Assembly (NCBI GenBank): GCA_051275005.1
Contig: JBNMOP010000162.1
Location: 1-5,299, forward strand
Direction of reading: 5' to 3'
Origin: Eutrophobius sp051275005
GTDB taxonomy: Bacteria; Pseudomonadota; Gammaproteobacteria; Eutrophobiales; Eutrophobiaceae
Length of the DNA: 5,299 bases
The translations under genes and the position numbers were made by a program. This document shows, in pieces, positions 1 to 4,848 of the stretch (the stretch's first letter is position 1; the number at the start of each line of letters is the position of its first letter). Under the pieces are notes generated by a model. The model was not told the DNA's origin and ran no database searches. It saw nothing but the letters and a program-made list of their open reading frames with translations.

Positions 1-1
1 A

Positions 2-418
2 GAGCTAAAGGAATTAGGAAAGGAGTGGGGTCGGATAGAAGATTTTTGTAAGATTACCGATACGCTGGTAATGGCCAGAACATTACACCCTGGCCAGAAA
101 AACAACCTGAATGCACTTTGTGGTCGTTACGATATAGATAACTCACAACGAGATCTGCATGGTGCATTGCTAGATGCGCAGATCCTTCTTGATGTTTATC
201 TGGCCATGACAGGCGGACAAACCAGTTTATCACTTTATGAAGAAAAAAAAGATGATCTAGAAATGAAGATAAATTTTCGATTAGACAAAAATCGGACAAG
301 ATTAAAAACAATAAAACCTGACAATGATGAACTAGTAGCACACGAGCAACGACTAGCATCTCTGAATCAGGTTAGCGATGGTAATTGTGTATGGCTTAAA
401 ATAGAAGCTGAGGATTGA
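2..418 (+). CDS. dnaQ: DNA polymerase III epsilon subunit (3'-5' proofreading exonuclease), 5'-truncated by window edge
   Basis: The last 138 residues of the proofreading exonuclease of the replicative polymerase core, which removes misinserted bases next to the alpha subunit. The reading frame is open from base 2 and ends at TGA 416-418; the N-terminal half with the Exo I and II motifs lies outside the window. The visible part carries the Exo III-epsilon motif LHGALLDA, with the catalytic His (codon 158-160) and the metal-binding Asp (codon 173-175), preceded by the family segment TLVMARTLHPGQKN. The following QTSLSL (218-235) matches the place and form of the beta-clamp-binding motif of E. 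coli epsilon (QTSMAF). The remaining tail, ending in NDELVAHEQRLASLNQ and a VWLKIE-like strand, corresponds to the flexible alpha-binding C-terminal segment. An A8 run (243-250) sits at the junction between exonuclease domain and tail. It converges with grxD across a terminator. Family identity is very secure. Confidence 0.96.
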   Translation, partial: ELKELGKEWGRIEDFCKITDTLVMARTLHPGQKNNLNALCGRYDIDNSQRDLHGALLDAQILLDVYLAMTGGQTSLSLYEEKKDDLEMKINFRLDKNRTRLKTIKPDNDELVAHEQRLASLNQVSDGNCVWLKIEAED

Positions 419-511
419 AGAGGATAAAAAAATATGCGTTATAAGATTAAATTATTGTGATGCGTTTTATTTAAGAGATGACGTATTCAATGCTAAATTA
501 AAGCTTAGAAA

Positions 512-616
512 TTAGATCATACTCACTCCATCATACCAGCATCCAGGCAATAAAAAACCGCCCTTTGGGCGGTTTTTTATATATGTAAATTTTTAGAGTG
601 AGTATAAGTTAGATCA
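512..616. repeat. Nested inverted and direct repeats around the terminator
   Basis: A 10-bp inverted repeat (519-528 ATACTCACTC and 596-605 GAGTGAGTAT) brackets the dnaQ/grxD terminator almost symmetrically. Outside it is an 8-bp direct repeat TTAGATCA (512-519 and 609-616). The arrangement resembles a very small inverted-repeat element with a target duplication, but the right arm is separated from its direct repeat by about 3 nt, while the left arm overlaps its copy by one base. It contains no gene. The repeats are read directly; a mobile origin is only a guess. Confidence 0.4.
550..580. terminator. Bidirectional intrinsic terminator between convergent dnaQ and grxD
   Basis: A perfect 12-bp inverted repeat (552-563 / 567-578) has a 3-nt TTT loop: a GC core CCGCCC/GGGCGG flanked by A6 and T6. 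Symmetry continues to 550 and 580. The A6 and T6 tracts give a U-tract on either strand, so it can end both dnaQ and grxD transcripts. It lies 134 nt past the dnaQ stop and 92 nt past the grxD stop. Confidence 0.95.
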
Positions 617-671
617 AGTTATATTTAAATCTTATAACTCCCGACTAAATATTCTCTTCATTTTATATAAT

Positions 672-986
672 TTATTCCGAAGCCTCATCAATAATTTTTT
701 GTAATTCACCGTTCTTAAATAGTTCAAGGACGATATCGCAACCGCCAATTAATTCACCTTTTACAAAAACCTGAGGAAATGTTGGCCAATTCGATATAGA
801 GGGTAGATTTTGGCGAACGTCTGGGTTTGATAGCACATCAACGTGGGCATATTGTGCGTTACAGGATTGCAATGCCTGAGACGTTTGCATGGAAAATCCA
901 CACTGGGGCATCTCCGGGGTTCCCTTCATAAATAAAATAATGTTGTTTTCATTAATTTGCTGTTTAATTTCTTCAATAATATCCAC
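672..986 (-). CDS. grxD: Monothiol glutaredoxin, Grx4/CGFS type
   Basis: A cytoplasmic monothiol glutaredoxin of 104 residues; the family binds a glutathione-ligated [2Fe-2S] cluster as a dimer, or with BolA, and passes clusters to Fe-S target proteins. E. coli GrxD is slightly longer at 115. Visible family marks are Lys21 in FMKGTP, the CGFS active site at 29-32 (Cys29 as cluster and glutathione ligand), Arg58, the cis-Pro segment WPTFPQ at 67-72, and GELIGGCD at 77-84, which contacts glutathione. The start is a GTG (986-984). It is effectively forced, because an in-frame TGA lies at 998-996 and the next Met is residue 20, inside the fold. A GAGGT ribosome binding site (997-993) stands 6 nt upstream. 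The gene is transcribed alone, converging on dnaQ and diverging from the PuuD-like gene. No sequence oddity is seen. Confidence 0.97.
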   Translation of the reverse strand: MDIIEEIKQQINENNIILFMKGTPEMPQCGFSMQTSQALQSCNAQYAHVDVLSNPDVRQNLPSISNWPTFPQVFVKGELIGGCDIVLELFKNGELQKIIDEASE

Positions 987-992
987 AGGTTT

Positions 993-997
993 ACCTC
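993..997 (-). promoter_or_regulatory. Ribosome binding site of grxD supporting a GTG start
   Basis: On the minus strand GAGGT is followed by the 6-nt spacer AAACCT and then GTG. The site overlaps the in-frame TGA (998-996) that blocks any longer reading, so it fixes the start of grxD. Confidence 0.8.
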
Positions 998-1037
998 ATT
1001 ACGGGGTTAATAACATAGTAAATAACTCAAGTATTAA

Positions 1038-1064
1038 AGTATAACCTGAATTTAATTTATTATA
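1038..1064 (-). promoter_or_regulatory. Possible -10 elements for grxD
   Basis: Reading the minus strand, TATAAT (1064-1059) and TATACT (1043-1038) lie about 75 and 50 nt before the grxD start. Neither has a convincing -35 hexamer at 16-18 nt, so which one is used, if either, cannot be told. AT-rich DNA yields such matches by chance. Confidence 0.25.
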
Positions 1065-1134
1065 AAGTAAGAAACAGCATAACTACGGGGGGTTCCGCCT
1101 ACCTCTTATAATGTTATAGTAATTGCGGACTTAT

Positions 1135-1183
1135 ATTGATTCAATGAGGTGAAAGCCTGATCAGACATCTGTATAATGTCACC
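1135..1183 (+). promoter_or_regulatory. Candidate promoter/operator region of the PuuD-like gene
   Basis: TATAATGT occurs at 1172-1179 (and again at 1107-1114), so a consensus -10 hexamer lies about 58 nt before the PuuD-like start codon. No good -35 sits at the right spacing. Just upstream are two palindromes, ATTGATTCAAT (1135-1145) and CTGATCAG (1157-1164), placed where an activator or repressor could bind. A GACAT/ATGTC inverted repeat (1164-1168 / 1176-1180) overlaps the -10. Promoter function is inferred from position and resemblance only. Confidence 0.3.
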
Positions 1184-1217
1184 AGTTAATCGAATTTTTT
1201 ATAACAATAAATCATAC

Positions 1218-1224
1218 AGGGGAG
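1218..1224 (+). promoter_or_regulatory. Ribosome binding site of the PuuD-like gene
   Basis: AGGGGAG lies 10 nt before the ATG at 1235. The spacing is slightly long, but this is the only purine-rich match, and it supports this start. Confidence 0.7.
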
Positions 1225-1234
1225 AACCCAACTA

Positions 1235-1819
1235 ATGAATCCACTAAAATCTATATCCGGTACAATTATTCTCGGATTTGTCGTTGCAGTAGTAATGTCA
1301 ATCTTAGTCAACGCTCCTGGTAACCAGATATGGTCACTGGTTGTATGGTTACATGTATTTGCGGGGGTTATCTGGATAGGATTGCTGTATTACTTCAATT
1401 TTGTACAAACACCTGCCGCAGCAACAGCTGCTGCGGATACAGAAGGTCCAGGACCTGCAGCGATCAGCAAATATGTCGCTCCTTTAGCGTTACTGTGGTT
1501 TCGATGGGCAGCATTAGCCACTTGGGTAACAGGCGCTGCAGCCCTTGAGGTTGCTGGTTGGGGATTTACCAATGCATTTTTATTAAAGCCTGGTGTAGAG
1601 GTTATTGGTTTAGGCGCATGGATGGGTACCATAATGTTATTTAACGTTTGGGTATTGATATGGCCAAATCAGAAAAAAATTCTGGGGATTGTTACGGCGT
1701 CCGCAGAGGAGATAGCCAGTGCGAAGGTAGTAGCATTGATGGCATCCCGGACTAATACATTTTTGTCCATCCCTATGTTGATGTGCATGGTGGGGCAAAT
1801 GCACGGACTTCCATTTTAA
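1235..1819 (+). CDS. Integral membrane protein related to the membrane domain of urate hydroxylase PuuD (Urate_ox_N/DUF989-like)
   Basis: A 194-residue, very hydrophobic inner-membrane protein. Likely helices are at about 10-27, 32-55, 82-106, 123-143 and 173-190. Recognisable family segments are HVFAGVIWIGLLYYFNFVQ (40-58), with His40 at a helix start; LLWFRWAALATWVTG (86-100); and SRTNTFLSIPMLMCM (171-185), followed by His190 near the C-terminus. These resemble the membrane part of PuuD, a urate hydroxylase of about 400 residues with a C-terminal cytochrome c domain. That domain and its CxxCH motif are absent here, so this is the stand-alone short form and urate oxidation should not be assumed. 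Conserved His residues in or near helices might bind haem or metal (inference). An Ala-rich linker (61-67) separates helices 2 and 3. A good ribosome binding site and a terminator on the far side make it look monocistronic. The CDS is secure; the function is unknown. Confidence 0.88.
   Translation: MNPLKSISGTIILGFVVAVVMSILVNAPGNQIWSLVVWLHVFAGVIWIGLLYYFNFVQTPAAATAAADTEGPGPAAISKYVAPLALLWFRWAALATWVTGAAALEVAGWGFTNAFLLKPGVEVIGLGAWMGTIMLFNVWVLIWPNQKKILGIVTASAEEIASAKVVALMASRTNTFLSIPMLMCMVGQMHGLPF
1416..1436. repeat. Perfect 8-bp hairpin inside the PuuD-like gene
   Basis: CCGCAGCA (1416-1423) and TGCTGCGG (1429-1436) are exact inverted repeats around the 5-nt loop ACAGC. The stretch encodes the Ala-rich linker between helices 2 and 3. 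Mixed alanine codons (GCA then GCT/GCG) produce the symmetry. It could be a coding by-product or a translational pause. Confidence 0.5.
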
Positions 1820-1844
1820 AATAACGCTGTCCTCTCAGGAGTTA

Positions 1845-1875
1845 GAGCCCGGCTGAGCGTCGGGCTTCTTTTTTT
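1845..1875 (+). terminator. Intrinsic terminator after the PuuD-like gene
   Basis: AGCCCG (1846-1851) pairs with CGGGCT (1861-1866). A G-T wobble and a C-G pair extend the stem inward to a 5-nt loop TGAGC, and T7 (1869-1875) follows. It lies 25 nt past the PuuD-like stop and ends 26 nt before the argD start, so it separates the two units or acts as a leaky barrier. Confidence 0.9.
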
Positions 1876-1901
1876 GGGTTAATAACATAAAAGTAACGTG
1901 T

Positions 1902-3077
1902 ATGAGTGATACCGTCATGGGAACTTATAATAGACTACCAATTGCATTTGAATCTGGTTCAGGTGCATGGTTGACAGATATAAATGGTAAAAGATACCTC
2001 GATGCGTTGGCGGGTATAGCAGTCTGCGGATTAGGCCATGCCCACCCTCAGATTACAGAGGTGCTGACAAAACAGATAGGCACCTTGATTCACACATCCA
2101 ATCTTTATGAGGTGCCGTTGCAGGAGAAGCTTGCTAATGAGTTATGCAAACTATCTGGACTAGACAAGGTATTCTTTTGTAATTCTGGTGCTGAAGCAAA
2201 TGAAGCTGCAATTAAAATTTGCAGACGTTATGGTCATCAACGAGGTCACTCAACGCCGCTTATTGTTGTTATGCATAACGGTTTCCATGGCAGGACGTTG
2301 GCAACACTTACAGCCACAGGAAATTCAAAAATTAAAATTGGGTTTGAACCCCTGGTTGAGGGATTTTTACATATACCCTATAACGATATTAACGCACTTG
2401 AACAAATATTTGTTAATCACAATGAGATAGATGCGGTAATGCTTGAACCTATTCAGGGAGAAGGTGGTGTTATTGTACCGACACCTGGATATTTAAAACG
2501 TATCGCCTCGATATGTGAAAAAAATGGTGCATTGTTAGTTGTAGATGAAATTCAAACTGGGTTATGTCGAACGGGCAAATGGTTTGCCTATCAACATGAG
2601 TTGATAAAACCAGATGTAGTAACGCTAGCAAAATCTCTGGGTAATGGTGTACCGATCGGTGCATGCATTGCCTCAACTCGTGCCGCCGAACCAATGACCG
2701 CTGGCAGTCACGGCTCTACCTTTGGCGGCAACCCTTTGGCCGCTAGCGCAGCAATTGCCGTAATTGATTTTCTCCAACAACACAACATGGATATACGCGC
2801 TGCTCAAATAGGGCAGAAATTATTGCATCAGTTTAAACAAAATCTGGCAGGAAGTGAGGGAGTGGTTCGAATCAGTGGCATGGGCTTAATGATAGGTATA
2901 GAACTGGATAGATCTTGTGCAGAAATAGTAAAGATGGCGCTGAAAAAGAATATATTAATAAATGTAACTGCTGAAAGAGTGATTCGTTTATTACCACCAT
3001 TAATTATTACTGATGAAGAGGCTGAATTAATTGTAAAGACAGTAACCGGTTTAATTATAGAATTCTTAGAGGAATAG
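1902..3077 (+). CDS. argD: Acetylornithine aminotransferase
   Basis: A PLP-dependent class III (fold type I) aminotransferase that converts N-acetylglutamate 5-semialdehyde and glutamate to N-acetylornithine and 2-oxoglutarate in cytoplasmic arginine synthesis; relatives can also act on succinyldiaminopimelate in lysine synthesis. Its 391 residues are full family length. Visible motifs are GIAVCGLGHAHP (38-49), SGAEANE (95-101, phosphate loop), NGFHGRT (126-132, with the aromatic ring stacking on PLP), VVDEIQTG (213-220, Asp215 bonding the pyridine nitrogen), TLAKSLGNG (241-249, Lys244 forming the Schiff base) and GSTFGGNP (271-278). The start at 1902 gives MSDTVM; Met6 (1917) is a possible alternative. 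Neither has a clear Shine-Dalgarno sequence, which is unusual next to the good sites of its neighbours. It ends 4 nt before argF, whose ribosome binding site lies in its last codons. I see no ARG box upstream. Confidence 0.97.
   Translation: MSDTVMGTYNRLPIAFESGSGAWLTDINGKRYLDALAGIAVCGLGHAHPQITEVLTKQIGTLIHTSNLYEVPLQEKLANELCKLSGLDKVFFCNSGAEANEAAIKICRRYGHQRGHSTPLIVVMHNGFHGRTLATLTATGNSKIKIGFEPLVEGFLHIPYNDINALEQIFVNHNEIDAVMLEPIQGEGGVIVPTPGYLKRIASICEKNGALLVVDEIQTGLCRTGKWFAYQHELIKPDVVTLAKSLGNGVPIGACIASTRAAEPMTAGSHGSTFGGNPLAASAAIAVIDFLQQHNMDIRAAQIGQKLLHQFKQNLAGSEGVVRISGMGLMIGIELDRSCAEIVKMALKKNILINVTAERVIRLLPPLIITDEEAELIVKTVTGLIIEFLEE
3068..3073 (+). promoter_or_regulatory. Ribosome binding site of argF inside the argD end
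   Basis: AGAGGA lies within the last argD codons, 8 nt before the GTG at 3082. An in-frame TAG at 3067-3069 closes any longer argF reading, so this site and the GTG define the start and suggest translational coupling to argD. Confidence 0.85.
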
Positions 3078-3081
3078 ACCC

Positions 3082-3984
3082 GTGGCACTCAGACATTTTT
3101 TGACTTTGGCTGATTTTAATCGAGAAGAGCTGCTCACCTTAATTGAGCGGGCAATCGTTATGAAAAATGACATGAAGAATGGAGTAATGAATCCAACGCT
3201 TCCTGGTCGGATACTGGCAATGATATTTGAAAAATCTTCAACACGGACCAGGGTATCTTTTGAAACCGCTATGGTTCAACTTGGTGGACACGCTATCTTT
3301 TTATCTCCCGATGACAGTCAATTGGGGCGAGGTGAACCCCTAAAAGACACAGCAAGGGTATTATCAAAAATGGTCGATTGCGTCATGATCAGAACCTTTG
3401 AACATGAAAAGCTGGAAACCTTTGTGGAATTTTCTGATATACCGGTCATAAATGGATTGTCGGATTCTTATCATCCCTGCCAAGTACTGGCAGATATGCA
3501 AACATACTTTGAAGTTAGGGGAGATATAAAGGGTAGAAAAGTCGCCTGGGTAGGCGATGGTAATAATATGTGTCAGTCTTATATTAATGCAGCCGGCATC
3601 TTTGATTTTTCTTTATCGATTGCATGTCCGGAAACTCATACACCTAATAAAGGAAGTATGGCTATTACCAATGGACATGTTGAAATTACTGATGATCCAA
3701 ATCTAGCAGTGAAAGACGCAGATATAGTTGTTACCGATGTTTGGGCAAGTATGGGCCAGGAAAATGAAACCAAGGAAAGAACTAAGATATTTGCACCTTA
3801 TCAAGTCAATGCAAAATTAATGTCTCTGGCATCAAAAGATGCTTTGTTCATGCATTGTTTGCCTGCACATCGTGGAGAGGAAGTTACAGAAGAGGTTTTT
3901 GAAGGACCTCAAAGTATAGTTTGGGAAGAGGCAGGAAACAGATTGCATTCTCAGAAGGCTTTATTAGAATTTCTATTGATGTGA
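3082..3984 (+). CDS. argF: Ornithine carbamoyltransferase
   Basis: Transfers the carbamoyl group from carbamoyl phosphate to ornithine, giving citrulline, in the cytoplasm; the family works as a trimer. The 300 residues show every expected motif: STRTR at 53-57 (carbamoyl phosphate binding), RT at 104-105, HPCQ at 131-134, the ornithine-binding Asp220 with the SMG loop in DVWASMGQE (219-227), HCLPAHRGEE at 258-267 with the catalytic Cys259, and NRLHSQKALLEFL near the C-terminus with its conserved Arg287. The length fits the shorter betaproteobacterial and many gammaproteobacterial forms rather than the ~334-residue E. coli enzymes. The start is GTG with a good ribosome binding site; an in-frame TAG at 3067-3069 leaves Met27 as the only later Met start before the core fold. 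It follows argD by 4 nt, so the two are almost certainly co-transcribed and act in the same pathway. No terminator follows. argG and argH are not next in line. Confidence 0.98.
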   Translation: MALRHFLTLADFNREELLTLIERAIVMKNDMKNGVMNPTLPGRILAMIFEKSSTRTRVSFETAMVQLGGHAIFLSPDDSQLGRGEPLKDTARVLSKMVDCVMIRTFEHEKLETFVEFSDIPVINGLSDSYHPCQVLADMQTYFEVRGDIKGRKVAWVGDGNNMCQSYINAAGIFDFSLSIACPETHTPNKGSMAITNGHVEITDDPNLAVKDADIVVTDVWASMGQENETKERTKIFAPYQVNAKLMSLASKDALFMHCLPAHRGEEVTEEVFEGPQSIVWEEAGNRLHSQKALLEFLLM

Positions 3985-4011
3985 TTCGTATCCGTCATTT
4001 AATTCTAATTA

Positions 4012-4067
4012 CTTGTTACTAATTTGATGCTATGCATGTGAACGTCGAGATAAGGGTAACAAGCATC
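4012..4067 (+). promoter_or_regulatory. Possible alternative stem-loops in the surE leader
   Basis: CTTGTTAC (4012-4019) is the exact reverse complement of GTAACAAG (4056-4063), and GATGCT (4026-4031) of AGCATC (4062-4067). The two stems share bases 4062-4063 and so exclude each other. The first touches the AAGGG ribosome binding site (4052-4056). This could be a translational control element or chance; no known riboswitch class is recognised. Confidence 0.3.
4052..4057 (+). promoter_or_regulatory. Ribosome binding site of surE
   Basis: AAGGGT lies 12 nt before the ATG at 4070, a long spacing. The frame upstream holds no other start codon back to TGA 4025-4027, so the start is not in doubt despite the spacing. 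Confidence 0.55.
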
Positions 4068-4069
4068 TA

Positions 4070-4822
4070 ATGCGATTCCTATTAAGTAACGATGATGGTT
4101 ACATGGCGCCTGGTCTTATTGCTTTAGCAACTGAAATATCATTTTTAGGCGATGTTACTGTGGTAGCGCCAGATAGAGATAGGAGTGCTGCAAGCAATTC
4201 TCTTACCCTTGATACTCCATTGACTGTAAAAACTGCTGCAAATGGATTTAAATACGTTAATGGCACACCAACAGACTGTGTTCATCTTGCAATAACTGGA
4301 TTGTTGGAAGATATACCGGAGATGGTAATAAGTGGTATAAATTCTGGTGCCAATTTAGGTGATGATATCCTTTATTCGGGAACTGTAGCTGCTGCAATGG
4401 AAGGACGGTTTTTGGGAAGACCCGCTGTAGCAGTTTCATTGGCAGGAACTGAATTAGAGCATTTTGAGACAGCAGCAATATTGGTTAGACGAATTATTGA
4501 GCATTTGTTATCTCAACCTTTGTCATCAGATTTATTATTAAATATAAATATTCCTGATATCCCACACGATAAGATCAATCAATGGGAGATAACCCGTTTG
4601 GGTAAAAGGCATAAGTCTGAAGCATCTGTTAGAATGCTTGACCCTAAAGGTAGAGAAGTTTTCTGGATAGGCCCGGCTGGTCCTGGAAATGACGTAGGGC
4701 CAGGAACCGACTTTCACGCAATAAAAAATGGGAATATTTCTGTGACACCTTTGCAATACGATTTAACCAGATACGATATTCTCGAAGATATTGCAAACTG
4801 GATTACTCCTTTGCTCTTATAA
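4070..4822 (+). CDS. surE: 5'/3'-nucleotidase SurE (survival protein)
   Basis: A metal-dependent phosphatase that removes phosphate from nucleoside monophosphates, and in some species short polyphosphate; it is cytoplasmic and linked to stationary-phase survival. The 250 residues match the usual family length. The protein opens with the canonical MRFLLSNDDG, giving the metal ligands Asp8 and Asp9. Next come APDRDRSAASNS (34-44) with metal/phosphate ligand Ser39, GTPTDCV (65-71), SGINSGANLG (88-97) with the fourth ligand Asn91, and YSGTVAAAMEG (102-112). The C-terminal part (DPKGREVFWIGPAG, GTDFHAIKNG, ISVTPLQYDLT) is the oligomerisation and substrate-cap region. No catalytic residue is missing. 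It is 85 nt past argF with no terminator between, so readthrough from the arginine genes is possible. Its stop codon shares a base with an ATG in the pcm frame. surE beside pcm is the usual proteobacterial pairing. Confidence 0.97.
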   Translation: MRFLLSNDDGYMAPGLIALATEISFLGDVTVVAPDRDRSAASNSLTLDTPLTVKTAANGFKYVNGTPTDCVHLAITGLLEDIPEMVISGINSGANLGDDILYSGTVAAAMEGRFLGRPAVAVSLAGTELEHFETAAILVRRIIEHLLSQPLSSDLLLNINIPDIPHDKINQWEITRLGKRHKSEASVRMLDPKGREVFWIGPAGPGNDVGPGTDFHAIKNGNISVTPLQYDLTRYDILEDIANWITPLLL

Positions 4823-4837
4823 TGAATATTAAACACC

Positions 4838-4842
4838 AGGGT
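4838..4842 (+). promoter_or_regulatory. Ribosome binding site deciding the pcm start
   Basis: AGGGT lies 6 nt before the ATG at 4849. The earlier in-frame ATG at 4822, which overlaps the surE TAA, has no purine-rich site in front of it (CTTTGCTCTTAT). Confidence 0.65.
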
Positions 4843-4848
4843 ATTGGA

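Noticed and set aside
54..359. Open frame on the minus strand over dnaQ
   Set aside because: It is the antisense shadow of the clear DnaQ frame, has no ribosome binding site, and its product has no recognisable features.
1085..1104. GGGGGGTTCCGCC-type stretch resembling a tRNA T-arm or hairpin
   Set aside because: No acceptor, D or anticodon arms can be drawn around it, and the G-run pairs with CCGCC only with a mismatch.
1219..1229. GGG-AGAA-CCC mini-hairpin over the PuuD-like ribosome binding site
   Set aside because: Three base pairs are too few to argue for regulation; probably chance.
1400..1409. TTTGTACAAA palindrome
   Set aside because: It lies inside conserved coding sequence (FVQT) of the PuuD-like gene and has no promoter context.
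1390..1632. Minus-strand open frame within the PuuD-like gene
   Set aside because: Its alanine/proline-rich product mirrors the GC-richer codons of the real gene on the other strand; no independent support.
1876..1901. ARG box (ArgR operator) before argD
   Set aside because: No match to the TGAATAATTATTCA-type palindrome here or in the argF-surE gap; arginine control cannot be claimed from sequence.
2470..3088. Minus-strand open frames opposite argD
   Set aside because: Both lie wholly or almost wholly within argD and show no protein family features.
4257..4756. Minus-strand open frames opposite surE
   Set aside because: They are shadows of the SurE coding sequence, which is intact and contains all its motifs.
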